A stretch of DNA of 64,000 nt from Vitreimonas flagellata (GCF_004634425.1 NZ_SBJL01000005.1:228172-292171); one strand, 5' to 3'. Counted from the stretch's first letter, positions 50,901 through 60,036 are shown. The notes: generated by a model not told the origin, from the letters alone. Numbers and translations: made by a program.

Positions 50901-51457
50901 CACGGTCCGTACGCCACAATCATCGTCGGCGCATGCGATGCCGGATCGATGATCAAGCATTGCGACGCTTCAACCGACGCCGCGTAGCAAATCATAGCCA
51001 AGTTCCGCGCACGCAGCATTTCATAAGTCTCGCGATCAAACGGCGTGTCGTAAGCGAATGTCGTCGCGCTCTCCGTCAGCGTCGCCACGCCTTCACGCCA
51101 TTCAGGTAACTCGCCAGACCGCATTTCGGTCACATCGGCCCAGCCGGCGAGAAACGTGGCCATCTGCTCGTTTGTAACCGGCGCCGCGCCTTCCGGCGGA
51201 ATGCCGCCTTGGCTCATGTCGTAATAGGTGGATGCAACCGCCCACAGCGGATCGCCCGCGCTATTGCGCACGACCAATTGCACCACAGCCTGCGCACAAG
51301 AGGGCCCAGACGCGCTTGTCGTCACAACGTCCGGCGTCTCGTTCGTCCACGCGACATCATGCGTCGCGGAAAACGCGCACGCCGATTGTGAAGTGGAAGC
51401 GGGCTCTCCACACGCGCTGAGCGCGAGTGCGGCGAGGCCAAGAAGAAGACGGCGCAT
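50900..51457 (-). CDS. Lipoprotein, first of a tandem set
   Basis: A 185-residue lipoprotein (MRRLLLGLAALALSAC, lipobox LSAC). CAFSATHDVAWTNETPDVVTTSASGPSC, VRNSAGDPLWAVASTY and MICYAASVEASQCLI align with the middle gene of the set. The three genes are consecutive with overlapping ends, so they likely form one transcript. No family recognised; they may be envelope-surface proteins. Confidence 0.72.
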   Translation of the reverse strand: MRRLLLGLAALALSACGEPASTSQSACAFSATHDVAWTNETPDVVTTSASGPSCAQAVVQLVVRNSAGDPLWAVASTYYDMSQGGIPPEGAAPVTNEQMATFLAGWADVTEMRSGELPEWREGVATLTESATTFAYDTPFDRETYEMLRARNLAMICYAASVEASQCLIIDPASHAPTMIVAYGP

Positions 51458-51514
51458 GGAGCCCCTCGAAGATTCGAAGGTGCGACCATAGCCACCACAA
51501 ATCGGAACGTCAGC

Positions 51515-53311
51515 CTATTCCGCCGCCTCAAGCGGCAGATGGCTGGCCATATCGCCGATCATGTCTTCCGCAGGGGATTGGAACAGGCCGTGCGGCCGCT
51601 GCAATGCGGCAACCGCCGCTTCATAGCCGCCGGCGACGATGTCATCGAAGCGCTTCCAATCGCGCATATCCATGTCGCCCATTTCTGGCGCGATCAGCAG
51701 ATCCGCGCCAGAACGACCTTCCCAAGGGTCCACTGCAAGCGTGGCTGAACGCATCAGCAGTGACGCAATCGGCGGCGGCGATTGAAAGCCGTGTGCCGCG
51801 ACCCAGCCGAAGAAGCCGGGCGGATCGCGGAAATCTTCCGGGTCGATACCGTCGCGGCGCGCCACATCAACACCAATGATCGGCCCGCGATGCAAATCGC
51901 GCAAGACGTCGACCGGGAAATTCTTCAACACCGCGCCGTCAACCAGCAGACCTTTGTCGCCATCGAGCACCGGCGGCAAAATGCCAGGCAGCGAAATCGA
52001 AGCGCGCAATGCTTTACGCAACAGCCCGCCGCGATGGATGCGCACGTCACCCGCGACAAGATCGGTGGACACGGCAAAGAACGGGATGCCCAGATCTTCG
52101 ATCAACGCTTCGCCGAAATGCTCGCGCAGCCGATCTTCGACGCGCCGTCCGCGCACGAGGCCGACAACGGGCAGCATGTAATCGCCCAGCGGATTGCTTT
52201 CGACGAAGGCCTTGCGGATGCGCAGCTCGATCTCGTCATTGTCCCAGCCCATCGCCACACACGCTGCGATGATCGCGCCCATGGAGGTGCCGCCGACAAC
52301 GTCGAACGGAAGCCCAGCTTCGCGCAACGCGCGCACCACGCCGATATGCGCATAAGCGCGTGCGCCGCCGCCGCTTAGCACAAGCCCGATCGAGCGTCGC
52401 GCAATGATCCGCGCCAAGCGCGCGGCGTCTTCGTCTTCAAGCCCACGCCAATGGAAAAGGCGCGACGCTTCGCACGCATTGCGCCATTCGTTCGTGGTCG
52501 CCGCGACCCGATCCATGCCGTGATGCAGCAAGATCACGTCGATCAGGCGGAATTGGCGCGCAGGAGAGGGGTCTTCCGGCGGCAGCAGCGGAATCGAAGG
52601 CCGCGCATCGGCGCGCGCGAAAAACCAGATACGATCCGCTTGGCGCAAACAGGTGCGGAACCAAGGCGTGTCCGCGATCGGCGTCAGCAAAAATACAGCG
52701 TCATTCTTGCGTTCGAGCGTATCGAACCACGCGCTGTTCATGCCTTCGCCGCTGAAGGCGCGGAAATCATCTTCCGTCACGATCGCCGCGCGCGCGCCCA
52801 AACGCTTCAATGCATCCTGCAAAGTTTTCGCGCGCAGTTTCAGATCGATCGTCGGTGAAGTCGAGACGAACGCATAAACCTTGGACTCGGCGCGCGGGTT
52901 GCTGCGATTGGTGGCGCGCGCCCGCGTCAGCATGATCTTCGCCATCCGCTCCATCATGGCGGGGTGGGCGTGCACCAGAAGATCGAACGCCGCGGGCGGC
53001 AGGCGCAGAATTTCGCTGTCGCGCATGGCGAACACGGAGCCCGAATGCGGCTCCTGGGCGATCATCGCCATTTCGCCGATCGGCTCGCCGTGGCGGATGT
53101 ACCCGAGCAGGTTGTAGCCGCCCTTGTCGGTGGGCTTGAACGCCGCCAGCGACCCCGAAACCAGGAAATAGACCCCCTCGGGCGGCTCCCCGGCATTGAT
53201 CAGCGCCCAGCCGGATGGGATCGAAAACCAGTCCGAAACGGCGTCCATTGCCGCCAGCACATCGGCTGGGGCGTCGGCCAGGAACGGGATTTCGGACAGT
53301 GAGGGCTTCAT
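51515..53311 (-). CDS. Patatin-like phospholipase with cNMP-binding domain (NTE family)
   Basis: A 598-residue protein. Residues 10-125 are a cyclic-nucleotide-binding domain (WALINAGEPPEGVYFLVSGSLAAF, GEPIGEMAMI, ending LPPAAFDLL), the middle 130-290 is not assigned, and residues 310-510 are a patatin domain: GLVLSGGGARAYAHIGV (oxyanion), GGTSMGA (nucleophile Ser in GxSxG) and VDGAVLKNFPV (DGA Asp). This matches the NTE/YlbK/RssA-like family, in which cNMP binding may control lipase activity. The ATG at 53311 gives the best N-terminus. Likely peripheral to the inner membrane. Confidence 0.93.
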   Translation of the reverse strand: MKPSLSEIPFLADAPADVLAAMDAVSDWFSIPSGWALINAGEPPEGVYFLVSGSLAAFKPTDKGGYNLLGYIRHGEPIGEMAMIAQEPHSGSVFAMRDSEILRLPPAAFDLLVHAHPAMMERMAKIMLTRARATNRSNPRAESKVYAFVSTSPTIDLKLRAKTLQDALKRLGARAAIVTEDDFRAFSGEGMNSAWFDTLERKNDAVFLLTPIADTPWFRTCLRQADRIWFFARADARPSIPLLPPEDPSPARQFRLIDVILLHHGMDRVAATTNEWRNACEASRLFHWRGLEDEDAARLARIIARRSIGLVLSGGGARAYAHIGVVRALREAGLPFDVVGGTSMGAIIAACVAMGWDNDEIELRIRKAFVESNPLGDYMLPVVGLVRGRRVEDRLREHFGEALIEDLGIPFFAVSTDLVAGDVRIHRGGLLRKALRASISLPGILPPVLDGDKGLLVDGAVLKNFPVDVLRDLHRGPIIGVDVARRDGIDPEDFRDPPGFFGWVAAHGFQSPPPIASLLMRSATLAVDPWEGRSGADLLIAPEMGDMDMRDWKRFDDIVAGGYEAAVAALQRPHGLFQSPAEDMIGDMASHLPLEAAE

Positions 53312-53425
53312 TTGGGGCCTTTGAACCCAGGATAGGCCTCGATTGTTAAGGCGCAATGAGAGCGGCTGTTAGGGGCGCGGCCGGCGGCGGTTTCCCCGCC
53401 CGGCCGGCATTGCTAAGACCGCGCC

Positions 53426-54586
53426 ATGACCGTCTATCTCGCCCACGCCCCGGCCGACCGCGACGCTGCGGAGGCGCTTGAGAAGGTCATCGAGCGGCGC
53501 GGCCAGTTTGTCGAACTGGACGACGGCCAGGTCGCCATGCGCCCGATCCAGGCGAGCGACGTGTTTGTGCTTCTGGTGTCGCAAGCGCTTCTCTTCGCCA
53601 CGGCCCGCCTTCGCCTCGAACAACGCGCGCTCGACGCCTGGGCCGACGGCCGCCTTATTCTGGTGAAGCTCGATCACGGCATCGCGCCTGTCGGCCTGCG
53701 CGATCTGCCGGCGATCGATGCGAGCTTCGAAGCGCAACGCGAATTCAAATGGAACGAAGTCGCCGACGCCATCCGCGAGAAAATTCGCGCCTCGCTGCCC
53801 GCGCCGCCCGCGAGCGAAGGCGGCGTCGCCGGCCGCGTCCGATCAAAACTACGCACCGACGATGATGATGAGGGCCGTCCCAATTGGTGGTTGCGGCTTG
53901 TGTTGCTCATTCCGGGCCTTTGGGCGCTCGCGGTCAGTGGCGCGATCTGGCTCACCAACCGCATCGGCCCAACGCCTGGCGGCTTGACCGAACTGCGCCA
54001 AGGCATCGACGGCTATGGCATGCGCAACGGCCTGCCCGGCGGCGTCACCGAATGGGTATTCGTCGGCGCCAATCTGCTGATGCTCGCCGTGATCGTCACC
54101 AGCATCGCGAAACTGGTGCGCAGCCCTCTAACGCGCGGCGAAGCGCCAATATCGGACGCGGAGCAATCGCCCGCGAGCGCACCGCCGCCAAAGCAAACCG
54201 ACACCGTCTTCGTCTCGTACGCGCGCGCCAATCAGGACGATGTGCTGCCCGTCATCGACGGCGCTACCAAAGCCGGGCGCAAATTCTGGGTCGATCAGCA
54301 GGGCGGCGTCAGTGCCGGCGACGGTTGGGCCGGCGAGATCGTGCGCGCCATTCGCAGCGCCGGCGGCGTGGTCGTGATGTGCTCAAAAGCCGCTTTTGAG
54401 AGCGATCATGTGAAGCGCGAGATTTATCTGGCAGATCGCTATTCGAAGAAACTTGTACCCGTCTTCATCGAACAGGCCGAACCGCCCGAGGATTTCGAAT
54501 ATTTCTTTGCCGGCGTGCAGGCGCTCAAATTGTTTGAAACACCCGAAGCCGAGCGCCCTGCGGCGTTCATGCGCGTGCTAGGATAA
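53426..54586 (+). CDS. Double TIR-domain membrane protein
   Basis: A 386-residue protein with two TIR-type domains separated by a two-helix membrane segment. The first (residues 1-120) starts MTVYLAHAPADRDAAEALEK, with TARLRLEQRALDAWADGRLILVKLD holding Glu 65 where TIR NADases have their catalytic Glu. Two membrane helices lie at about 157-178 and 210-230. The second TIR (259-386) starts FVSYARANQDDVLPVID and has SDHVKREIYLADR with Glu 332 in the same position. TIR domains either cleave NAD or mediate assembly; the C-terminal one looks more typical. It is followed by an unrelated enoyl-CoA hydratase. Confidence 0.85.
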   Translation: MTVYLAHAPADRDAAEALEKVIERRGQFVELDDGQVAMRPIQASDVFVLLVSQALLFATARLRLEQRALDAWADGRLILVKLDHGIAPVGLRDLPAIDASFEAQREFKWNEVADAIREKIRASLPAPPASEGGVAGRVRSKLRTDDDDEGRPNWWLRLVLLIPGLWALAVSGAIWLTNRIGPTPGGLTELRQGIDGYGMRNGLPGGVTEWVFVGANLLMLAVIVTSIAKLVRSPLTRGEAPISDAEQSPASAPPPKQTDTVFVSYARANQDDVLPVIDGATKAGRKFWVDQQGGVSAGDGWAGEIVRAIRSAGGVVVMCSKAAFESDHVKREIYLADRYSKKLVPVFIEQAEPPEDFEYFFAGVQALKLFETPEAERPAAFMRVLG

Positions 54587-54590
54587 ATCC

Positions 54591-55388
54591 ATGTCGACCG
54601 ATCCCGCCCCAGTTCTTCTCGATGTCTCGCGCAACGGCGTCGCCGTCGTCACATTGAACCGACCCGAAAAGCGCAACGCGTTTGACGAATTGCTGATCGC
54701 GGGCCTCGCCGACACGTTCGAAACATTGAAGGGCGCCGATCACGTCCGCATCGTGTTCTTGCGCGGGGCAGGGCAAAGCTTCTGCGCCGGCGCCGATCTC
54801 GAATGGATGCGCCGCGCCGCAGAGCTCACGGAACTCGGCAATGAAACCGACGCACTATTGCTCGCGCGCATGCTGCACAGCCTGCACGATCTGCCACAGC
54901 TCACGGTAGCCCTCGTGCATGGTGCAGCGATGGGCGGGGGCGCGGGGCTCGTTGCGGCGTGCGATGTCGCGGTGGCGATCAAGACCACCAAATTCGCCTT
55001 CAGCGAAGTGAAGCTCGGCCTCATCCCGGCCACCATTTCCCCTTACGTTGTCGAAGCGATCGGGCCGCGCTGGTCCAAAGCGCTGTTCGCGACCGCGGAA
55101 ACCTTCGACGCCGCCTTCGCCGAGAAGATCGGCCTGGTGCAATACGCCGTCGAAGATGCAGCGGGCTTGGACGCGATGATGGCGCATTTGACCAATCTTT
55201 CGCTCGCGGCGGCGCCCGGCGCCGTCAACGACGCGAAAGCGCTGGTGCGCTATGTCGCCGGCCATAAGATTGACGACAGCCTCGCCAAAGAGACCGCCCG
55301 GCGCATCGCTGCGCGCCGCTCCTCGGCCGAGGGCAAGGAGGGCCTCGCGGCGTTCCTGGAGAAGCGCAAGCCGGAGTGGAATTCGTGA
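54591..55388 (+). CDS. Enoyl-CoA hydratase/isomerase family protein (methylglutaconyl-CoA hydratase-like)
   Basis: A 265-residue crotonase-fold protein. RNAFDELLIAGLADTFE is the start of the fold, FCAGADLEWM and GAAMGGGAGLVAACDVAVA form the oxyanion hole and the CoA site, and FSEVKLGLIPATISPYVV is the catalytic helix with Glu. The VKLGLIPATISPYVV form is typical of 3-methylglutaconyl-CoA hydratase (leucine breakdown), but a general hydratase role is possible. No other leucine genes are beside it. It overlaps the next gene by 4 bases. Confidence 0.88.
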   Translation: MSTDPAPVLLDVSRNGVAVVTLNRPEKRNAFDELLIAGLADTFETLKGADHVRIVFLRGAGQSFCAGADLEWMRRAAELTELGNETDALLLARMLHSLHDLPQLTVALVHGAAMGGGAGLVAACDVAVAIKTTKFAFSEVKLGLIPATISPYVVEAIGPRWSKALFATAETFDAAFAEKIGLVQYAVEDAAGLDAMMAHLTNLSLAAAPGAVNDAKALVRYVAGHKIDDSLAKETARRIAARRSSAEGKEGLAAFLEKRKPEWNS

Positions 55389-55765
55389 AGCTGAAGCGCG
55401 GCGCGAGCCGGTTCTGGGCCTTCCTGCACCGCGTAAAGCTGGTGCGCGGGCGCATGCCGTTCTGGCGCGTCGTCGTGGAAGCGAAGCTCGACCGCTCCAT
55501 GCGCAAATGGCCGCGCAAATTCGATACGGCCGTCACCGCCGTCTTCGTCTGGGCCTATACGATCGAGGAGGCGGAAGGCTTGGCCGCCCTCGCGCTGCAG
55601 GAGGAAGGCCTGCAAGCGATCACCGCCGACGCTAAGAAATGCCCGCCGTGCGCGGCGCCCAAGCGGGCGCCGGCGGCCGTGGCGCGCACCGATCTCCGCT
55701 TCCTGCCGCGCCTTGAAGGCGAAACCGGCGCAGAAGGCCCCTCCCGGCGCGACGCGCGGGCTTGA
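55385..55765 (+). CDS. Hypothetical protein, basic
   Basis: A 126-residue protein (126 to 129 depending on start), basic at the N-terminus (LKRGASRFWAFLHRVKLVRGRMPFWRV) and with a Cys pair KKCPPCAAPKRAP near residue 90 (CxxC). No family recognised. GTG 55385 overlaps the hydratase stop (GTGA) and has GGAG eight bases before it. The coupling suggests it is made with the hydratase. Confidence 0.6.
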   Translation: MKLKRGASRFWAFLHRVKLVRGRMPFWRVVVEAKLDRSMRKWPRKFDTAVTAVFVWAYTIEEAEGLAALALQEEGLQAITADAKKCPPCAAPKRAPAAVARTDLRFLPRLEGETGAEGPSRRDARA

Positions 55766-55797
55766 TCGGCCCACGCGAGCGTCCGAGAGTTTGACTC

Positions 55798-57063
55798 ATG
55801 AGCGGGGAACTTGAAGCGGCTGGCGCCTTAGCGACGGCGGGATTGGCGGCGGGCGCGATCGAGGGGCGTGAGTCCCACGGTGGCGCCCATGACGGCAAAT
55901 GCCTGAATTGCGGCGCGGCGATCACCGGGCCGTACTGCGCCCAATGCGGTCAGGCCTCGCACCCGCACCGCAGCCTCGTGCACGTCTTCGAAGAATTTCT
56001 GCACGGCATCCTGCACTTCGATACGAAGGCATGGCGCACGCTGCCGATGGTGATCTTCCGCCCCGGCACGCTCACCCGCAATTACGTGCACGGCAAACGC
56101 GCGCGCTACATCTCGCCGCTCGCGCTCTTCCTGTTCACGATTTTCTTCATGTTCTTCGTGTTCGCGTTCATGCCGCACAACGAAGAAGACTACGCCGCTG
56201 CGCCGCAAAGCGTAGCGACGGTGGAAGAGCTCGCGACCGCGCGTGAAAATCTCGCCGAAGCGCGCGCAGGTCTTGCGGAATTGCGCGCTAGCGGATCAGA
56301 AGCGGGCGGCATCGAACTCGGCGTCACAGAGAACGTCGTCTCGGCGCTCGAGGCTGAGGTGCGACGCCTTGAGCGCGCGCTCGCAGAGGAGACGCCTGCG
56401 GCGACCACGCCCGAAGCGCCGCCCACCGCAGAAAGTGCGCCAGCCGCCGAACCATCGCCCGCGCCAGCGTCGGGCCCGCAAATCAGCGTCAGCCCCGAAG
56501 CGCCGCCAGAGGTTACGGAGCCCGTCGAAGTCCGCGTCGACGGCGAGCCCGTGACGCTCGATGCCAACGGCACGTGGCAAGATCGCGCCCGCGACATCGC
56601 GCAAAGCGACAATTTCGTCGTTGTCGACGGCTGGGACAGCTTCAACGAAAAGATCCGCCGCAAATTCGAGAACCCGGATCTCGCGCTCTATAAAATCCAG
56701 CAAGCTGCCTACAAATTTTCGTTCCTGCTGGCGCCGCTCTCCTTGCCCTTTATTGCCTTGCTCTTCCTGTGGAAGCGCGGGCTGACGCTATACGATCACG
56801 TCGTCTATGCGCTCTACGCGCTCTCGTTCGCGTCGTTACTCTTTGTCGGCGTCGTGCTCTCGACGCAGCATCCTTGGACGAGTTGGCTGCCAGGTTGGCT
56901 CATCATGGTGGGCTTACCCGTACACACCTTCTTCCATTTGAAGGGCGCTTACGCACTCGGCTGGTGGTCCGCACTTTGGCGTACCTTCTTCATGCTGATC
57001 TTCGCCACCATCATCGCGACGATCTTCCTGATCCTCATCATCGTACTTGGCTTGGCGAACTGA
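55798..57063 (+). CDS. DUF3667 domain membrane protein
   Basis: A 421-residue protein. A zinc-ribbon like CLNCGAAITGPYCAQCGQASHPHRSLVHVFEEFLHGILHFD (residues 34-75) and TLPMVIFRPGTLTRNYVHGKRARYISPLALFLF identify DUF3667. One helix is at 110-130, the linker is low in complexity and rich in Ala, Glu and Pro (about 140-245), and four more hydrophobic helices end the protein. Unknown role in the membrane. The 1.26-kb gene starts a set of short-spaced plus-strand genes. Confidence 0.87.
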   Translation: MSGELEAAGALATAGLAAGAIEGRESHGGAHDGKCLNCGAAITGPYCAQCGQASHPHRSLVHVFEEFLHGILHFDTKAWRTLPMVIFRPGTLTRNYVHGKRARYISPLALFLFTIFFMFFVFAFMPHNEEDYAAAPQSVATVEELATARENLAEARAGLAELRASGSEAGGIELGVTENVVSALEAEVRRLERALAEETPAATTPEAPPTAESAPAAEPSPAPASGPQISVSPEAPPEVTEPVEVRVDGEPVTLDANGTWQDRARDIAQSDNFVVVDGWDSFNEKIRRKFENPDLALYKIQQAAYKFSFLLAPLSLPFIALLFLWKRGLTLYDHVVYALYALSFASLLFVGVVLSTQHPWTSWLPGWLIMVGLPVHTFFHLKGAYALGWWSALWRTFFMLIFATIIATIFLILIIVLGLAN

Positions 57064-57064
57064 C

Positions 57065-57472
57065 GTGGAAAAGTATCTCGCCGATCCCGTTATTCTCGAA
57101 TTGCTCGGCTCAGCGGCGGTGATTCTGCTGATGGTGGGCGTAGCCGCCTTGCTCGGCTTTCGCATCGCCGCGCGCCTGGACGAAGACGAGTTGAGGCGCC
57201 TCGCCAACGCGGAAGGGGCGTGGGTGCAGGATTTGGTCATCGCCCCCAACAAACGCCGCGCGCTCGCCAAGCTGACGGACGGCAAGCTCATGGTCGTCCG
57301 CGTCATGGGGCTCGACACCAGCATCCGCATCGTCGCCCCCAGCGCTGTGCGCTTGCGGCTGCGCCCCGACAAGCTGGACCTGACATTTGCCGATATCGGC
57401 TATCCGCCCTTACATATGCGTCTCGAAGATCAGCCCGCCTGGCTCGCGGAGCTGGCGTCCGGAGGAACCTGA
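57065..57472 (+). CDS. Hypothetical membrane-anchored protein
   Basis: A 135-residue protein with one N-terminal membrane helix (AVILLMVGVAALLGFRIAA) and a soluble domain (GKLMVVRVMGLDTSIRIVAPSAVRLRLRPDKL). No family recognised. GTG 57065 begins two bases after the DUF3667 stop and TTG 57047 is an alternative. It is one base apart from the sterol desaturase gene, so the three genes are probably cotranscribed. Confidence 0.65.
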   Translation: MEKYLADPVILELLGSAAVILLMVGVAALLGFRIAARLDEDELRRLANAEGAWVQDLVIAPNKRRALAKLTDGKLMVVRVMGLDTSIRIVAPSAVRLRLRPDKLDLTFADIGYPPLHMRLEDQPAWLAELASGGT

Positions 57473-57473
57473 A

Positions 57474-58397
57474 GTGCCCGAAGCGCCTATCGATCCTTCA
57501 TTGATCATCACCTTCGCGGTGCCCGCGTTCGTGCTGCTGATCCTGATCGAAATGGTCGTCGTCAAGATCACGAAGAAGGGCCGCTATGACGCTGCTGATT
57601 CCGCGACCAGCTTAATGATGGGCTTTGGCAACCGCGTGTTTGGCATCCTGTTCGGCGGCTTCGTCGTCCTGGCGTATTTCGGGGTCTATCAATTCCGGCT
57701 GTTCGATCTCGGCTGGACCGTGCCGGTCCTCGTCGCCTGCTTCTTCGCCGAAGACCTCGCCTATTATTGGTTTCACCGCATCGCGCACGAGCGCCGCTTC
57801 TTCTGGGCGAGCCATGTCGTCCATCACAGTTCGCAGCACTACAATCTCACCACGGCGCTACGCCAAAGCTGGACCGGCACGCTGGGCTTCTGCTTCATCT
57901 TCCATCTGCCCCTGCCGTTGATCGGTTTTCCGCCGCTCATGGTGCTGATGTTCTCCGGCTTCAGCTTGGTCTACCAATTCTGGATTCACACCGAGACGAT
58001 CGGCCGGATGGGGCCGCTCGAGTGGGTGTTGAACACGCCCTCGCATCATCGCGTCCATCACGCGACCAATCCGAAATATCTCGATGCGAATTACGCCGGC
58101 GTGCTGATCATCTGGGATCGCCTGTTCGGCACCTTCATCCCAGAAGACGACAAAGAGAAGATCCATTACGGCATCGTCAGCCAGCTCGGCACCTTCAATC
58201 CGTTCCGCGTCGCCTTCCACGAATGGGGCGGCATGTTCCGCGATGTGAAGAATGCGAAGAGCTTCCGCGAAGTGCTCGGCTACACATTCGGGCCGCCCGG
58301 CTGGAGCCCCGACGGCTCTCGCAAAACCAGCGCGTCGATCAAACAAGCTTGGGCTGAGCGTCAGCAGCAACAAACGTCGGCGATCGCGGCTGAATAA
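57474..58397 (+). CDS. Sterol desaturase/fatty acid hydroxylase superfamily protein
   Basis: A 307-residue membrane di-iron enzyme of the ERG3/FA hydroxylase family. The His motifs are in order: WFHRIAHERR (HxxxH), HVVHHSSQHYN (HxxHH) and PSHHRVHHATN (HxxHH). Four hydrophobic segments surround them. Bacterial members modify sterols, hopanoids, carotenoids or fatty acids; which one cannot be told. GTG 57474 has GGAGGAA eight bases upstream. Its stop TAA overlaps the ATG of the next gene (TAATG). Confidence 0.9.
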   Translation: MPEAPIDPSLIITFAVPAFVLLILIEMVVVKITKKGRYDAADSATSLMMGFGNRVFGILFGGFVVLAYFGVYQFRLFDLGWTVPVLVACFFAEDLAYYWFHRIAHERRFFWASHVVHHSSQHYNLTTALRQSWTGTLGFCFIFHLPLPLIGFPPLMVLMFSGFSLVYQFWIHTETIGRMGPLEWVLNTPSHHRVHHATNPKYLDANYAGVLIIWDRLFGTFIPEDDKEKIHYGIVSQLGTFNPFRVAFHEWGGMFRDVKNAKSFREVLGYTFGPPGWSPDGSRKTSASIKQAWAERQQQQTSAIAAE

Positions 58398-59044
58398 TGT
58401 ACGTCCCGGCGCATTTCGCCACCGCGGACGCGGATGCGCTGATCCAACGCCTCGCGCGCCGGTGGGCCGGCGTGCTGGTCAGCGTCGATGCGGACGCCAC
58501 GCCCATCGCCACGCATCTGCCCGTGCTGTGGAATGCCGAGACGCGCACGATCTCTGGCCACATCGCCCGCGCCAATCCGCATTGGAAGCTGGGCGAGGGG
58601 CGTGGCCTGCTCGTGCTCAACGGCCCCGAAGCCTACGTCTCGCCAAGCTATTATCCATCCAAAGCCGAGCACGGCAAAACCGTGCCGACCTGGAATTACG
58701 AGGCCGTGCACTTAAGCGGCCGCGTCGAATGGTTCGACGATGCGGCGCGCTTGTTGCAGGTCGTCAGCGATCTCTCCGATTTCCACGAACGCGCGCGCGC
58801 CGAACCCTGGGCCGTCGGCGACGCGCCACGCGCCTACATCGACGCACTCATGCGCGGCATCGTCGGCGTGACGCTCCACGTCGACCGCATCGAAGCCAAA
58901 CGCAAACTCTCACAAAACAAGAGCGCCGCCGATTTCATCGGCGTCGCTGAAGGTCTCGCGGTAAGCGCTGATACGCTAGAGCGCGAAGTCGGCGAACTGA
59001 TGCACGCTGAGCGTGCGCTTAACGATGAGCCTGATGGAAACTGA
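58397..59044 (+). CDS. FMN-binding PaiB-like protein
   Basis: A 215-residue protein of the PaiB family (FMN-binding split-barrel). MYVPAHFATADADALIQRL, ATHLPVLWN, GHIARANPHWK, ISPSYYPSK-like VSPSYYPSKAEHGKTVPTWNYEAVH and KLSQNKSAADFIGV are in the usual order. PaiB in Bacillus was described as a negative regulator of proteases; other members bind FMN. The start at the stop of the desaturase gene gives the conserved N-terminus, and it is part of the same string of genes. Confidence 0.9.
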   Translation: MYVPAHFATADADALIQRLARRWAGVLVSVDADATPIATHLPVLWNAETRTISGHIARANPHWKLGEGRGLLVLNGPEAYVSPSYYPSKAEHGKTVPTWNYEAVHLSGRVEWFDDAARLLQVVSDLSDFHERARAEPWAVGDAPRAYIDALMRGIVGVTLHVDRIEAKRKLSQNKSAADFIGVAEGLAVSADTLEREVGELMHAERALNDEPDGN

Positions 59045-59435
59045 TCACAACCCGAGCCAAGATACAGGTGTGCGCATCACTTTCTGGCTGTCGCTATATG
59101 GAACGCTCTTGGGCGCGCTGCTTTTGTTGGCTTGCGCGGGTGTTTTGCTTTTCGGGCTATCTCACACCTTGCCATGGACTATTGGTGCGCCAGGAATTCT
59201 GTTGCTGGGAACCGGGCGTGCCGCTGACCATTTATTGAACACCAAGCTTTGCGATATCTGCGATGAGCCCATGTTGTGGGGCCAACAGAGACGCAAGAGT
59301 GTGAACCTTGGAGATGTGCTTGGTTTGCCGCTCGTGAAAGCTGTTCATCGGGGCGCCATGACAGGACTTTTGAAATGCCTGTCCTGCGGAGATGAAGATG
59401 GCCGTCGCGGCGAAACGATCCATTTCGCACAATGA
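59025..59435 (+). CDS. Small membrane protein with two CxxC motifs
   Basis: A 136-residue protein with two adjacent membrane helices (ITFWLSLYGTLLGALLLLACAGVLLFGL and the following IGAPGILLLG). After these come CDICDEPMLWG and CLSCGDEDG, two CxxC pairs that could bind zinc or iron. The base composition is lower in GC than the neighbours. No family recognised. Starts at 59025 or 59034, inside the end of the PaiB gene; its stop overlaps the DUF1489 start. Confidence 0.6.
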   Translation: MSLMETDHNPSQDTGVRITFWLSLYGTLLGALLLLACAGVLLFGLSHTLPWTIGAPGILLLGTGRAADHLLNTKLCDICDEPMLWGQQRRKSVNLGDVLGLPLVKAVHRGAMTGLLKCLSCGDEDGRRGETIHFAQ

Positions 59436-59866
59436 CTCTCCACATCGTAAAACTCTGCGTCGGCGCCGATAGCGTCGAGGATCTCGCCGAATGGCAGATC
59501 GGCCAGATCAAGCGCGCCAAGAAAGAGAAGCGCAAAATTACCGCGCCCGTCTGCGGCACGCGCATGTGGCCGAAGCGCGTGCAAGACGTGCTCGCCGGGG
59601 GCTCACTCTATTGGGTGATCAAAGGCGTTGTCGCCGTGCGCCAGCGCATCATCGCCATCGATGACGTCACCGACGATCACGGCCAACGCTGCGGCCTCTA
59701 TCTCGACGCGCACCTGCAGCGCACCGTGCCGCAACCGCGCCGCGCCTTCCAAGGCTGGCGCTATCTCGACCCCAAAGACGCCCCCGCCGATCTCGGCGAA
59801 GCCCAAGGCGGCGCCGATCTACCCGAGCATCTGCGCCGGCAATTGGTGGAGCTGGGGGCTTGGTGA
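59432..59866 (+). CDS. DUF1489 family protein
   Basis: A 144-residue cytosolic alphaproteobacterial protein. The family pattern is clear: MTLHIVKLCVGADSVEDLAEWQ, then TRMWPKRVQDVLAGGSLYWVIKGVV and RQRIIAIDDVTDDHG, ending FQGWRYLDPKDAP. DUF1489 has no known biochemical role; it is often next to genes for cofactor or division functions. Overlaps the upstream gene by ATGA. A diverged repeat begins seven bases after its stop. Confidence 0.9.
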   Translation: MTLHIVKLCVGADSVEDLAEWQIGQIKRAKKEKRKITAPVCGTRMWPKRVQDVLAGGSLYWVIKGVVAVRQRIIAIDDVTDDHGQRCGLYLDAHLQRTVPQPRRAFQGWRYLDPKDAPADLGEAQGGADLPEHLRRQLVELGAW

Positions 59867-59872
59867 TCAGCG

Positions 59873-60034
59873 CCACCTCTACCCCGCGAGGGGGAGAGGT
59901 CGTCCGAACTTGTTCGAACGGGTGAGGGGCGTGGTTCAGAACAAAGCGCGGCGTCAACGACCACGCGCAACCGGACGGACGCCCCCTCATCCGATCGCTT
60001 CGCGACCACCTTCTCCCCCTCGCGGGGGAGAAGG
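59873..60034. repeat. Diverged composite palindromic repeat
   Basis: CACCTCTACCCCGCGAGGGGGAGAGGT opens it, CCCCCTCATCCGATCGCTTCGCG marks the far half and CTTCTCCCCCTCGCGGGGGAGAAGG closes it. Same plan as the other composite copies with more substitutions. It fills the space between the DUF1489 gene and the KynU-like gene, which converge here. Confidence 0.75.
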
Positions 60035-60036
60035 GA

